A DNA stretch of 64,000 nt from JAHECW01 sp964641415 (GTDB taxonomy: Bacteria; Acidobacteriota; Thermoanaerobaculia; Thermoanaerobaculales; Sulfomarinibacteraceae): contig CAZXMW010000011.1 of the NCBI GenBank assembly GCA_964641415.1, positions 1 through 64,000 on the forward strand, read 5' to 3'. The position numbers and the translations under genes are program-made. The notes beneath the pieces are model-generated. The model did not search any database, was not told the origin of the DNA, and saw only the letters and a program-made list of their open reading frames with translations. This document shows positions 52,824 through 64,000 of this stretch, piece by piece. The number at the start of each line of letters is the position of its first letter. Within the stretch, counting starts at the first letter, position 1.

Positions 52824-54005
52824 TCAGTCGCCGGGCTTGGGGTCCACCAGCGCCGCGGCGACCGCCGACCGCTCGCCGAGCATCTCGAGCACGGTTTCGG
52901 CGCACAGCGCGAACGAGAAGTTCTTCTGCCGGTGGCTCGTGGTCACGACCCCGCACACCCGGCCCCGATCGTCGAACAGCGGCCCGCCGGAGGAACCCGA
53001 ATGGACCGTGGCGTCGGTCTGGACCATGGCGCCGCGCAGCGCCGAGATCACACCCGAGGTGATGCTGTGGTCGAGCCCGATCGGGCTGCCCACCGCCCAC
53101 ACCGACTGGCCGACCTGGAGGTCGCGGCACAGCCGCAGCGGCGCCGGCGCGCCCCAGCCGCCGAGGCCCGGCACCATCACCACCGCCAGATCGTGCGACC
53201 GCGAGTAGAAGTCGAGCACCGCCGGCAGCTGGATGCCGCTCTCGAGCTGGACCTCGTAGCCGACGCCGCGCGGGTCGGCGGCCTCGTGGTAGACGACGTG
53301 GCGATTGGTCAACACGTAGAGCTGGCCGCTGACGTCGATCCCGAGCACCGATCCCGAGCCGTGGCCGACCATCGCGCCGTCGACCAGCACATTGACCTTG
53401 ACCACCGAGCCGCGGATCGCGGCATACAGCGCCTCGGTCGGCATGGCCGGACGGTCGTTGGCCGCCTGGGGCATCATGATCTCCGGGTGAAGCTGGAGCT
53501 CTGCCGGCGGGAAGGTCTCCGGGTGCCGGTTGAACCACGCCACCGCCGCGGCCGCCGCGAGCACCGCCACCGCGGCCACCCGCAGCACTCGGCGGACGGG
53601 GGCCGCGCGCCAGAGGGTCGCCTGGTAGGCGAGCCGGCCGACCCCGCACCGGCGGCGCAGCCTGGCGATGAACACCAGCTCGCCGCGGCGCAGCCTGCGG
53701 TCGGCGGTGAGCACCGCGACCGTGCGGTCGAACAGCCGCCGCTTGGCCGCCTCGTCGATTTCTTCGACCTCGGCGAGAACGCCGGTGCGGCTGACGTCGT
53801 GCAGCGCGATCCTCCGCAGCTCGGCCCGGTCGGCCTCCGCCGCCGCGATCCGATCCATCAGGTGGCTCAGGTGGTCGCGCTCCGCCGCGGCCATCGACCC
53901 GTCGGCCCAGATCGCCGCGACGCAGACCCGGAACAGCAGCGCATCCTCAGCGCCGATGCCGCCGATGCCCCGTGCCGCGGTTGCGTGACCACCGCCGTCG
54001 CTCAC
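52824..54005 (-). CDS. TerB-like domain - TM - trypsin-like protease fusion
   Basis: A 393-aa protein from the GTG at 54005. Residues about 10-115 are helical and TerB/tellurite-resistance-like (AAIWADGSMAAAERDHLSHLM). A TM helix (LRVAAVAVLAAAAAVAWF) follows at about 137-155, then an S1C trypsin-like domain with His236 (LTNRHVV), Asp272 (SRSHDLAVV) and Ser339 (GSSGGPL). There is no PDZ domain. The protease would face the periplasm and the TerB-like part the cytoplasm. TACCAT at 54012-54017 lies 6 nt before the GTG, favouring it over the in-frame GTG at 54038. Confidence 0.8.
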   Translation of the reverse strand: MSDGGGHATAARGIGGIGAEDALLFRVCVAAIWADGSMAAAERDHLSHLMDRIAAAEADRAELRRIALHDVSRTGVLAEVEEIDEAAKRRLFDRTVAVLTADRRLRRGELVFIARLRRRCGVGRLAYQATLWRAAPVRRVLRVAAVAVLAAAAAVAWFNRHPETFPPAELQLHPEIMMPQAANDRPAMPTEALYAAIRGSVVKVNVLVDGAMVGHGSGSVLGIDVSGQLYVLTNRHVVYHEAADPRGVGYEVQLESGIQLPAVLDFYSRSHDLAVVMVPGLGGWGAPAPLRLCRDLQVGQSVWAVGSPIGLDHSITSGVISALRGAMVQTDATVHSGSSGGPLFDDRGRVCGVVTTSHRQKNFSFALCAETVLEMLGERSAVAAALVDPKPGD

Positions 54006-54141
54006 CCGGCGATGGTAGCGCAGCTCGATCTCCGGCACGAGAGTGGACAGGACGCCCTCGGTGCGGCGGGCCCGGCGCCTCGTCCCGTGCTGGCGCTTCC
54101 GGCCCGGTGTCGTAGACTGTCGGCCGAAGGGAGAGCGGAAA

Positions 54142-54723
54142 ATGCGGCATCAGACGGCGCGGTGGTCGGTCGTGGGAATCTGTCTGGCGATCCTGACGGC
54201 GGCCGGGCCGGCGGCGGCCTCAAACGGTCTCTACATCGGGGGCAGCCTCGGCCAGACCAGCCTGTCCATCGACAACCTGGATCTCGACATCGACGAGCTC
54301 GATTTCTCCGACAGCGACACCTCGTACAAGATCTTCGCCGGCTACCGGTTCATGGGCTTCTTTGCGGTCGAGGCGAGCTACGTCGACTTCGGCGCCCTGT
54401 CGGACTCGACCGACGTCGGGGGTGGGACGGTGCGCTTCGATACCGACCTCTCCGGCTACGACGCCATGGTCCTCGGGATCCTGCCGATCGCCATGGTGGA
54501 CGTCTTCGCCAAGGCCGGGCTGGTGAGCTGGGACGCGGACATCCGGGCCGCCTACGGCAGCATCTCAGAGCTCGACACCGACAGCGGCACCGACCTCGTC
54601 TACGGGCTCGGCGTCCAGGTCCGCTTCGGTGGGTTCGCCGTCAGGGGCGAGGTCGAGTTCTTCGACATCGCCGACGCCGACAGCCTGTACCTGGTCTCGG
54701 TGGGCGGGTCCTTCACCTTCTGA
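54142..54723 (+). CDS. Outer-membrane beta-barrel protein
   Basis: A 193-aa exported protein (signal peptide VVGICLAILTAAGPAAA). Alternating strands GLYIGGSLGQTSLSI, YKIFAGYRFMGFFAVEASYVDFG, VDVFAKAGLVSW and a C-terminal SLYLVSVGGSFTF ending in Phe, as required for outer-membrane insertion, indicate an eight-stranded OmpA/OmpW-like barrel. There is a Shine-Dalgarno GGGAGAG and a TAGACT -10 candidate at 54113-54118. No periplasmic OmpA C-domain. Confidence 0.83.
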   Translation: MRHQTARWSVVGICLAILTAAGPAAASNGLYIGGSLGQTSLSIDNLDLDIDELDFSDSDTSYKIFAGYRFMGFFAVEASYVDFGALSDSTDVGGGTVRFDTDLSGYDAMVLGILPIAMVDVFAKAGLVSWDADIRAAYGSISELDTDSGTDLVYGLGVQVRFGGFAVRGEVEFFDIADADSLYLVSVGGSFTF

Positions 54724-54754
54724 CCGGCGCCGGGCCCGGCGGCTCGGCCCGCGA

Positions 54755-54793
54755 TATACTGGTCGCGGACTCCCCCCTCGATCTTTGATCGAG
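54755..54793 (+). promoter_or_regulatory. Promoter candidate and leader hairpin of the TPR kinase gene
   Basis: TATACT at 54755-54760 is a -10 candidate, giving a leader of about 105 nt. Immediately after it CTCGATC-TTT-GATCGAG forms a perfect 7-bp hairpin (54777-54793). The -35 is unclear. Confidence 0.45.
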
Positions 54794-54872
54794 CCGCCAG
54801 GATGGGACAGTCGTTTCGGGCGCGCGCCCGGGATCGGCGGGTCGTGCGGGGGCAGCTGCCGAGGGGCGCCAC

Positions 54873-57812
<2,940 letters not shown>

Positions 57813-57845
57813 ACGCCGCCCGCGATCCGGTCGATCGCGCTCCGG

Positions 57846-59219
57846 TCAGCGCGGCACGCCGGTGATTCCGCCGGCGCGGGCGCCGTGCACGCACTCAGCC
57901 GCGACTCCGTCGCCGTCGAAGTCGTAGGTCACACCGCAAGACAGCTCGTTGTACTGGTAGAAGGTCACGACCTCCTGTCGGGTGATCGGGTCGTAGTCGA
58001 CGGGCTCGCCTGTATACGGATCGAACTCAGTCGCCTCAACGTCGTCGATGTCGATCACGCCGTCGCCGGTGACGTCCTCGACGACATCGGGGGCTTCGCC
58101 GCTGACCACAAAGACCCGGAGGGTGATTCTGATGTCGTTGACGAGGTGGTCGATGTAGTTGGTGGAGCCCGGGATGCACGTCACGGGTCCGCCGTCGAGG
58201 CGGTAGGCGCCGTCGCCGACGGTGCATGGATACCCGTAGTCGTCGACGAACGGCCGGCTCACGCTGCGATCGATGAGAACCACCGGAGTGAAGAGCTCGC
58301 GTTGCGCGATGAGGGTCGCCGTCAACGTCGTCCGGCCCCAGCCGGGCCACGCGTTGACGTTGGCCAGCAAGGTGTAGCCGAGGGAGTTGAAGTGGCCGGC
58401 CAGGTTCCACGCCGCCAGCGGCACAGGCGGGTCGGAGAACCAGCTCGGCACTGGAAGATCACCAGAGTATGGAGGTTCGTACGGCGGGATCATGAACGGG
58501 CTGTCGGGTGGTGTTAGGAGTCCCGGTCCGTAATCGGCGAGAACGACTAGTCCGGGTATGAGCTGAGAGGTGCCGTAGCGGATGAGGTCATCGGGTGATC
58601 CGAGACGCGGGCCGACTCCCTCCAGCACCAGCGCTCCGCCTCCGTACTTCCAGACAACCGGACGCATCTCCTCCGTCGCGGGGTCCGGATCGGGGACGGC
58701 CACCCCGGGACGAAACTCCAGCATGGTCTCGTCGAACTCCCATGGTTCGAGCTCGTCGAGATCGTCCGGGCAGGAATCGGGAACCAGCGGTTCCGGGTGG
58801 CAGTCTGGGTACTCCAGCGACCCGCCGCCGCACACCGCGTCCTCGTACACGCTCTGCTGGGTGTCGTACGGCAGGAAGGACGGACACCCGTCCGGGTCGT
58901 CAAACACCAGCCAGCCACGCGAGCCGTCACCCAGCGCATTGAGTCCGGGGAAGAAGGTCGGGTAGAACTCCTTTCCGATGCCCAACATCCGCGCCTCTGA
59001 TGCGGTCATGTGGAGGGTCAACGCCCAACCGCTGTGCGGTTGCAGTGCAGTTTGCGGGCCCCACGGGACCAGAGTGGTGAGAGTCACCTCGGGGGGGTTC
59101 CACCATTTTGTCTCGGGGTCGTCTTCCGCCGCGGCGACGGCCGCAAAGACGACCGCCACCATCAGTACGGCCCAGATTTTCGGATTGAGTTGTCGCGCTC
59201 TGACGTTGCTCGTCATCAT
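57846..59219 (-). CDS. Secreted protein with EF-hand/dockerin-like calcium loops
   Basis: A 457-aa exported protein (signal peptide IWAVLMVAVVFAAVAAA) with two adjacent ATG starts; AGGAGG lies 4 or 7 nt upstream. The body is Pro- and Asp-rich and unrecognised, with Cys pairs (DGCPSF, AVCGGG, YPDCHPE, DSCPDD). Near the C-terminus DVTGDGVIDIDDVEA and DFDGDGVAAEC are calcium-loop motifs as in dockerin or thrombospondin type-3 repeats. Probably an extracellular structural or binding protein. It is convergent with the kinase gene and divergent from the radical SAM gene. Confidence 0.7.
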   Translation of the reverse strand: MMTSNVRARQLNPKIWAVLMVAVVFAAVAAAEDDPETKWWNPPEVTLTTLVPWGPQTALQPHSGWALTLHMTASEARMLGIGKEFYPTFFPGLNALGDGSRGWLVFDDPDGCPSFLPYDTQQSVYEDAVCGGGSLEYPDCHPEPLVPDSCPDDLDELEPWEFDETMLEFRPGVAVPDPDPATEEMRPVVWKYGGGALVLEGVGPRLGSPDDLIRYGTSQLIPGLVVLADYGPGLLTPPDSPFMIPPYEPPYSGDLPVPSWFSDPPVPLAAWNLAGHFNSLGYTLLANVNAWPGWGRTTLTATLIAQRELFTPVVLIDRSVSRPFVDDYGYPCTVGDGAYRLDGGPVTCIPGSTNYIDHLVNDIRITLRVFVVSGEAPDVVEDVTGDGVIDIDDVEATEFDPYTGEPVDYDPITRQEVVTFYQYNELSCGVTYDFDGDGVAAECVHGARAGGITGVPR

Positions 59220-59330
59220 GCCACCTCCTTCTGTCAACGAAACAAACGCCGCGGGGCCGGAAAACGCACGCGCCGATCCGCTCCGGAGCTTGAGAATTGA
59301 TCGCATATTTATTGACAGCTTCGTAGCGTC

Positions 59331-59359
59331 AGTCTCGTGATGCTGATCGGTTTTGTCAA
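59331..59359 (-). promoter_or_regulatory. Promoter candidate of the EF-hand-like protein gene
   Basis: On the minus strand TTGACA (59359-59354), 17-bp spacer, GAGACT (59336-59331). It gives a leader of about 105 nt that is AT-rich for this genome. The -10 is weak. Confidence 0.45.
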
Positions 59360-59401
59360 GCGGCGGGATTTTTGCGGCAATGCCGGACGCGGTCCGATCC
59401 G

Positions 59402-59407
59402 TATACT
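59402..59407 (+). promoter_or_regulatory. Leaderless -10 of the radical SAM gene
   Basis: TATACT ends 7 nt before the ATG at 59415, with no Shine-Dalgarno. This decides the start against longer in-frame options. Confidence 0.6.
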
Positions 59408-59414
59408 GGGATCG

Positions 59415-60521
59415 ATGAAGAGCAACGACCGCACTCGAGGGCGGACCACCGTTGGGCCTTGGCGGGCGAGCCCCTGGGTCCACCTGGAGGCCGAGCGCCT
59501 CTACCACCCTCTGACCGGCCGCGAGATGGACCCGGCCGAGCCCGGCCACGACGAGCTGCGCGCCCTGGCCGCGTCGGGCGCGAGCCTCGACGCGCTCGAC
59601 GACCGCCACCGGCGCTGGCTCGCCGAGGGCTGGCTCGAGCCGGTGTCGGCCGACCGCTCGCGCGACTACCGGCTGCGCTACGTGTCGCTCGAGACCTGCT
59701 CCAACTGCACCCAGGGCTGCTACTTCTGCCCGGTCGGGCACGCGCCGCGGGCGACCGAGCTCATGCCCACCGAGCTCTTCGAGTCCATCGTCGACCAGCT
59801 CGCGGCCCACTGCGACACCATCGAGGGCGTCGGGCTGTCCAACTACAACGAGCCCACCGCCGATCGGCGCTTCGTCGACCAGGTCGCGCTGCTGCACTGC
59901 CACCGGCTGCCGCCGGCGGTGCTGTCCAACGCCTCGGGCTTCACCCCCGACAAGGTCGACGCCGTCGTCGCCCTCGGCGGCTTGAGCTATCTCGGGATCA
60001 ACATCTCGACGCTGGACCGCGAGCGCTACGCGCGCGACCGAGGCGCCGACCATCTGCCGCGCGTCCTCGAGCACCTCGACTACATGAAGGACAAACCGGT
60101 CGCCGAGACCATGGCCCTGGTCGTGCTCGGCCACAGCGACGACGCGCACCGGCGCGAGGTCGAGGCCATCAAGGCGCGTTTCGCCGGCTCCAACTTCACG
60201 GTCCGGCCCTTCGACATCATGGACCGCGCCGGCTGGCTGCCGGTCGGGTCGGGCCCGACGCGGCCGCACCGCCGGCTGCGCGGCTGCGACAACCTGGGCT
60301 CGCGGCCACTCGAGCACCTCCACATCACCGCCCAGGGGCGCGTCGTCTTCTGCTGCGAGGACTACGACGAGGTCCACACCGTCGGCGACCTCACCACCCA
60401 GACCATCGACGAGGTGCTGTCGGGCGACGAAATGGCGAGGCTGCGCCGCTTCACCTACGGTCTCGACGACGCCCCGGACGACTTCATCTGCCGCCACTGC
60501 CTGTTCGCGATCGCCGACTGA
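59415..60521 (+). CDS. Radical SAM enzyme with SPASM-like C-terminus
   Basis: A 368-aa protein. An N-terminal domain of about 85 residues is unrecognised. The SAM-cluster motif is C98-x3-C102-x2-C105 (CTQGCYFC), with an extra Cys at 95. GVGLSNYNEPT supplies the GGE-like SAM strand. The C-terminal third has CDN, FCCEDYDEVHTVGDLTTQTIDEVL and CRHCLF, the spacing of a SPASM/twitch auxiliary iron-sulfur domain. SPASM enzymes usually modify peptides or proteins. The gene lies between a secreted EF-hand-like protein and a secreted protease, but no small precursor gene is evident. Substrate unknown. Confidence 0.85.
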   Translation: MKSNDRTRGRTTVGPWRASPWVHLEAERLYHPLTGREMDPAEPGHDELRALAASGASLDALDDRHRRWLAEGWLEPVSADRSRDYRLRYVSLETCSNCTQGCYFCPVGHAPRATELMPTELFESIVDQLAAHCDTIEGVGLSNYNEPTADRRFVDQVALLHCHRLPPAVLSNASGFTPDKVDAVVALGGLSYLGINISTLDRERYARDRGADHLPRVLEHLDYMKDKPVAETMALVVLGHSDDAHRREVEAIKARFAGSNFTVRPFDIMDRAGWLPVGSGPTRPHRRLRGCDNLGSRPLEHLHITAQGRVVFCCEDYDEVHTVGDLTTQTIDEVLSGDEMARLRRFTYGLDDAPDDFICRHCLFAIAD

Positions 60522-60647
60522 CCCGGACGACGAGCTTGCCCGGCTGGGAGGTTCCGGGTAGTTTAGGCCCTCGAACCTCGACGGGCGCGGGCGGTGATCG
60601 GCACCGACGGCCGCAGTCCGTCGTCACAGAACTCCGGAGGACTCCAG

Positions 60648-62786
60648 ATGCCACGCGTGATCTTCATCGTCGCCACCGCCATCGTCGTGTGCGCCCTGGC
60701 CGCAGCGCCGGCCGACGCCGGAAAATCCATCGACCGTCCGGAGCGATACACGGTCGGGCGCGGCATGGACCTCGAGCTGGTACCCGACCTCGATCGGGCC
60801 GTCCGGGTCGGCCAGACCCGCATCTGGAGCGACGTGATCCGGGTCAAGGACGCGACCTTTCTCAAACCCCACTTCGTCGGGGTCAATCTGCGCGCCGGCG
60901 ACGAGCTCATCGTCCGCTCGGCCACGGGGCACGTGGTCGAGACGATCACCGGCCGGGGACCCAAGAGCATGGGGACCTTCTGGGGTCTGTCGGCGCGCGG
61001 TGAAGAGCTGTTCCTCGAACTCCACTTCCGCCACGCCTACCGCGATGTGCCGTTTCGCATCGATACTGTGATCGTCGGCGACGTCGACCCCTTCGGTAGC
61101 GGCACCGGTCCCGAGAGCATCTGCCAGCCGCCCGATTTCGAGGACGTCATCTGCTACCAGTCCGACGCTGGCAAGTGGGCCAACGTCCAGGCCTCGGTGG
61201 GACTGATGAACGTCGGCTCGAACCCGACCTCCGGCCTCTGGTGCTCGGGTTCCAACGTGTCGCCCAACAACTACGTGCTGTCGAACGATCACTGCATCAC
61301 CAGCCAGGCCGAGTGCGACACAACTGAGTTCGTCTTCAAGTACTACAACCAGAACTGCGGCAGCGGACCGACCACCCCCGACTGGCAGAGCTTCCGCTGC
61401 GACGACATCGTCGTTTCTTCGCCCTTCGTCAGCTGCGAGGCGACCGTCACGACCCTGGACTTCACCCTCAACTCGGTAATCGGCGACCCGGCCTCGACCT
61501 TCGGCTATGCTCAGGCCGACCCGAACCCGATCACCGACGGGGAGGGCATCTACATTGTTCAGCACCCGGCGGGCCGGCCGCACGAGATCACCCACGGCGA
61601 CGGCGCCAACGTCGACGCCGACGCACCCAACCTGCGCTACTACGACACCCTCGACACCGAGGGTGGCAGCTCCGGCTCGCCGATCTACCGCGACGCCGAC
61701 GACAAGCTCATCGGGCTGCACCACTGCGGCGGCTGCACGACAGCGGGCACGGGCAACCGCGGCATGATGATGTCCGACATCTACCCGCTCATCGAAAGCT
61801 ACCTGTGCTCGCCGACCGTCGAGGTCTCCGCCGCCGGCACCCAGGGCCTCGCCGAGGTCACCGGCAACGGCAACGCCGTGGTCGAGCCCGGCGAGACATG
61901 GCTCTTCACGCCCATGGTGCGCAATGCGGCGTGCGACGAGATGGCGCTCGGCGTGACCGCCGATGTCGTGCTCAACGCCTCATCCGCCGGACCGGTGACG
62001 ATCAGCCACGGCGCCGCCGCCTTCGGCGACGTGCCGGCCGGCGCCACCGCGGCGGCGCAGCAGCCGGTCGAGTTCCAGGTCGGCGCATCGGTGGCCTGCG
62101 GCGAGGACGTCGTCCTCGACATGGTCAACCTCGACGCCGCCAACGCCGGGCCATTTTCCGACGCGCTCGCCATGCTCACCGTCCCCATCGGCGAGCTGGT
62201 GTACGACCCGATCCTGCTCGAGGACTTCGCCGGCGGCATCCCGGCCGACTGGACGGTGGTCCACAGCGGCACCGCCACCGGAGCGGCGGCGACCTGGACC
62301 ACCGACAACCCGGGCGGCCGGACGCTGGCGCTCACCGAGCCCTTCGCCATCGTCGACTCGGACAACGCCGGGTCCGGAGTCACCCACGACGAGCAGCTCG
62401 TCACGGCGCCGGTCGACTGCACCGGCTACGACCAGATCGAGCTTCGGTTCAAGCACGACTTCAAGTGGTACATCGCCGGCGGTGACGAGCAGGGCGACAT
62501 TCACGTCCGGTCCGGCGCCACCGGAGGGTCCTGGGTCCAGGTCGCCAACTACTCGGGCGGCGATGCGTCGGGCCAGGCGGTCGTCGACATCTCGGCGCAG
62601 GCGGTCGGCCAGACCGACGTCGAGGTCCGCTTCCACTACCACGATGCGTCGTACGACTGGTGGTGGGCGATCGACGACGTCGAAATCGTCGGCGGGACCT
62701 TCGTCTGCGACTCGTTCGACGAGATCTTCGCCGACGGTTTCGAGTCCGGCGACGTCTCGGCCTGGTCGGGCAGCAACCAGCCCTGA
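60648..62786 (+). CDS. Secreted trypsin-like serine protease with C-terminal sandwich domains
   Basis: A 712-aa exported protein (signal peptide IFIVATAIVVCALAAAPADA). GGAGG is 7 nt before the ATG. An N-terminal beta domain at about 25-150 is followed by a trypsin-like domain with His215 (LSNDHC), Asp271 (TTLDFTL) and Ser342 (GGSSGSP), rich in Cys. Then come a CARDB-like region (about 390-520) and a jelly-roll-type module (about 530-690). The extreme C-terminus DEIFADGFESGDVSAWS is a recurrent tail on secreted proteins of related genomes and may be a sorting or anchoring signal. Follows the radical SAM gene by 126 bp. Confidence 0.88.
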   Translation: MPRVIFIVATAIVVCALAAAPADAGKSIDRPERYTVGRGMDLELVPDLDRAVRVGQTRIWSDVIRVKDATFLKPHFVGVNLRAGDELIVRSATGHVVETITGRGPKSMGTFWGLSARGEELFLELHFRHAYRDVPFRIDTVIVGDVDPFGSGTGPESICQPPDFEDVICYQSDAGKWANVQASVGLMNVGSNPTSGLWCSGSNVSPNNYVLSNDHCITSQAECDTTEFVFKYYNQNCGSGPTTPDWQSFRCDDIVVSSPFVSCEATVTTLDFTLNSVIGDPASTFGYAQADPNPITDGEGIYIVQHPAGRPHEITHGDGANVDADAPNLRYYDTLDTEGGSSGSPIYRDADDKLIGLHHCGGCTTAGTGNRGMMMSDIYPLIESYLCSPTVEVSAAGTQGLAEVTGNGNAVVEPGETWLFTPMVRNAACDEMALGVTADVVLNASSAGPVTISHGAAAFGDVPAGATAAAQQPVEFQVGASVACGEDVVLDMVNLDAANAGPFSDALAMLTVPIGELVYDPILLEDFAGGIPADWTVVHSGTATGAAATWTTDNPGGRTLALTEPFAIVDSDNAGSGVTHDEQLVTAPVDCTGYDQIELRFKHDFKWYIAGGDEQGDIHVRSGATGGSWVQVANYSGGDASGQAVVDISAQAVGQTDVEVRFHYHDASYDWWWAIDDVEIVGGTFVCDSFDEIFADGFESGDVSAWSGSNQP

Positions 62787-62933
62787 CCGGCGCTCATCGA
62801 CGGCTTCGCGGGCGGCCTCCGGGCCGCCCGTCGTCGTTTCGAGGTGGCCGTGCGTGCAAGAGCGGAAACTCGGTGTCACGATCGAAGCCGCTGGTCGCGT
62901 CTGCGATCTCTCACCTGCATTATCATCGCCGGG

Positions 62934-64000
62934 ATGGCGAACGACGGCGGCGACCGGGCGACGTGCTGGTTGAGGCTCTGGGGTCTCGGCAACCGCCGTG
63001 CCGATCTCGCTCTGTCGTCGCTCACCGTCGTCGCCCTGGCGCTGTCGAGACTCGCGCTGCTCGCCTCGGGGCCGTGGGAGTGGGACGAGACGATCTTCGC
63101 CCGCGGCATACTCGACTTCTCCCTCGCCGCGCACTTTCCCCACCCGCCGGGCTTTCCGGGCTTCCTCGCCCTCGGCCAGGCGCTGCTGCCGCTGACCGGC
63201 GAGCCCTACCTGGCGCTCCAGCTGGTCTCCGCGATCGCCTCGGTGCTCGCCCTGTGGCCGCTCGCCGCCCTCGGCCGGAGGGTGGCGCCGCCGCCGGTGG
63301 CGACCGCGGCGGCGCTGCTGGTGCTCTTCCTGCCCGGGCCGTGGCTTTTTTCAGTGCGCGGCTTCTCGACCACCGCCGCGGCGGCGCTGGCGCTCGCGGC
63401 GGCGGCGCTGCTGGTGCGCGGGCTCGACGGCCGGCGGGCAACCGTCTTCACCGCGCTGGTGACCGCGTCCTTCCTCGTCCGGCCGATTCTGCTGCCCACC
63501 GTGGCCCTGCTCTGGCTCATCGGCGCCGAGACCGTGCGGCCGCGGTGGAGGCTGCTGCCGGGACTTGTGATCGGCGCCGCGGCGGTGGCGGCGGCGGTGG
63601 CGGTCATGGTCCGCCTCGAGGGCGGCTGGGCGGCCTTCGTCCGACCCTTCGTCGACCACGCCAGCTACCATACCGACCGGCTCCACCACAACACCGCTTC
63701 ACTCTCCGACCTCGGGCTGCTCACCGGCGCCGGCGGCGTCGTGCCGGCGGCGCTGCTCGCGGCATTGGCCCTCGCCGGTCTCGTCGTCTGGCGGCGGCGG
63801 GTCGGCGCCCGGCCGGCGCTCGCCTGGATCGCGATCCTCGGTCTGACCTCGGCCCAGCTGGTGATGCTCCAGAACCGCTCCTACCCGCGCTACGCGGTCG
63901 GCGTCCAGATGGCGGCGGCGCCGCTGATCGCCGGCGCGGCGTCGCTTGCGGCGCCGCCGGTCGCCGTCGCCGGGCTGCTCGGCGCGACCGCGCTGTCGGC
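62934..64000 (+). CDS. Polytopic glycosyltransferase (GT39/GT83-like), 3' end outside window
   Basis: The open frame begins at the ATG 62934 and runs off the window (355 codons seen). WEWDETIFARGI in the first extracytoplasmic loop supplies the acidic D-E pair of dolichyl/undecaprenyl-phosphate-sugar transferases. FPHPPGFPGFLALGQ resembles the conserved HPPL-type region. At least eight hydrophobic helices follow. Such enzymes move sugars from a polyprenyl carrier to proteins or lipid A on the periplasmic side. TATCAT at 62921-62926 lies 7 nt before the ATG, so it is likely leaderless. Confidence 0.75.
   Translation, partial: MANDGGDRATCWLRLWGLGNRRADLALSSLTVVALALSRLALLASGPWEWDETIFARGILDFSLAAHFPHPPGFPGFLALGQALLPLTGEPYLALQLVSAIASVLALWPLAALGRRVAPPPVATAAALLVLFLPGPWLFSVRGFSTTAAAALALAAAALLVRGLDGRRATVFTALVTASFLVRPILLPTVALLWLIGAETVRPRWRLLPGLVIGAAAVAAAVAVMVRLEGGWAAFVRPFVDHASYHTDRLHHNTASLSDLGLLTGAGGVVPAALLAALALAGLVVWRRRVGARPALAWIAILGLTSAQLVMLQNRSYPRYAVGVQMAAAPLIAGAASLAAPPVAVAGLLGATALS

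Noticed and set aside
59312..59340. TTGACA on the plus strand as a promoter for the radical SAM gene
   Set aside because: No -10 lies 16-18 bp downstream; the TATACT at 59402-59407 is a better explanation of the start.

Overview
The window is 64 kb of very GC-rich chromosomal DNA from a Gram-negative, aerobically competent bacterium. Outer-membrane efflux parts, lipoproteins, beta-barrel proteins and two sigma-54 activators all point that way. The gene style suggests Acidobacteriota, perhaps a Thermoanaerobaculia-like lineage: DUF3857/transglutaminase giants, TPR-fused serine/threonine kinases, VPS10/sortilin-like BNR proteins, carboxypeptidase-regulatory-repeat proteins and PATAN/DUF4388 regulators. 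The lineage is an inference from gene content; there is no rRNA or tRNA gene to anchor it.

Layout. 0-4.2 kb: phospholipase-D-type cardiolipin synthase (-), diacylglycerol-kinase-like lipid kinase, and an ECF sigma / zinc anti-sigma / Spy-CpxP-like trio closed by a strong terminator. 4.4-9.3 kb: a housekeeping operon driven by a textbook sigma-70 promoter: rplU, rpmA, obg, nadD, rsfS, rlmH, a DksA/TraR-type protein and a HolA-like clamp-loader subunit. 9.3-12.6 kb: orphan NtrC regulator, manC and a HAD phosphatase. 12.7-20.7 kb: two tandem secreted transglutaminase-fold giants, one with a complete Cys-His-Asp triad and one that has lost Cys and His, translationally coupled to rsgA. 20.8-28.3 kb: a signalling block. 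A 777-aa protein with a hidden, degenerate class III nucleotide-cyclase domain is divergent from a cyclic-nucleotide-binding/PATAN protein, followed by a PDZ-GAF-PAS histidine kinase and its NtrC partner. 28.3-34.5 kb: mnmA, a zinc-ribbon protein, a SMUG1-type uracil-DNA glycosylase, an ECF sigma factor, a rubrerythrin-like protein and gamma-glutamyltranspeptidase. 34.7-47.9 kb: bacterial dynamin, a giant BNR propeller protein, a complete RND efflux operon (adaptor-pump-outer membrane factor), nhaA and a STAS protein. 48.2-54.7 kb: secreted proteins, including a 66-aa exported Cys peptide coupled to a beta-propeller protein, and a TerB-TM-trypsin fusion. 54.9-64 kb: a TPR kinase, a secreted EF-hand-like protein, a radical SAM/SPASM enzyme, a secreted trypsin-like protease and the start of a polytopic glycosyltransferase.

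Three genome-style signals run through the window. (1) At least 14 genes have a -10-like hexamer (TACACT, TATACT, TACCAT and similar) that ends only 6-8 nt before the start codon with no Shine-Dalgarno, which predicts leaderless transcripts. The TACCAT variant is supported as a real -10 by a TTGACA-17-TACCAT promoter at 52612-52640. (2) Intergenic spacers carry period-6 CGGNNN arrays. (3) AT-rich heptad inverted repeats (AGTTTTG type) and a REP-like hairpin each occur twice.

The best candidates for something undescribed are the divergent cyclase-like / CNB-PATAN pair, the active/pseudo-transglutaminase tandem, and the exported peptide-propeller pair.
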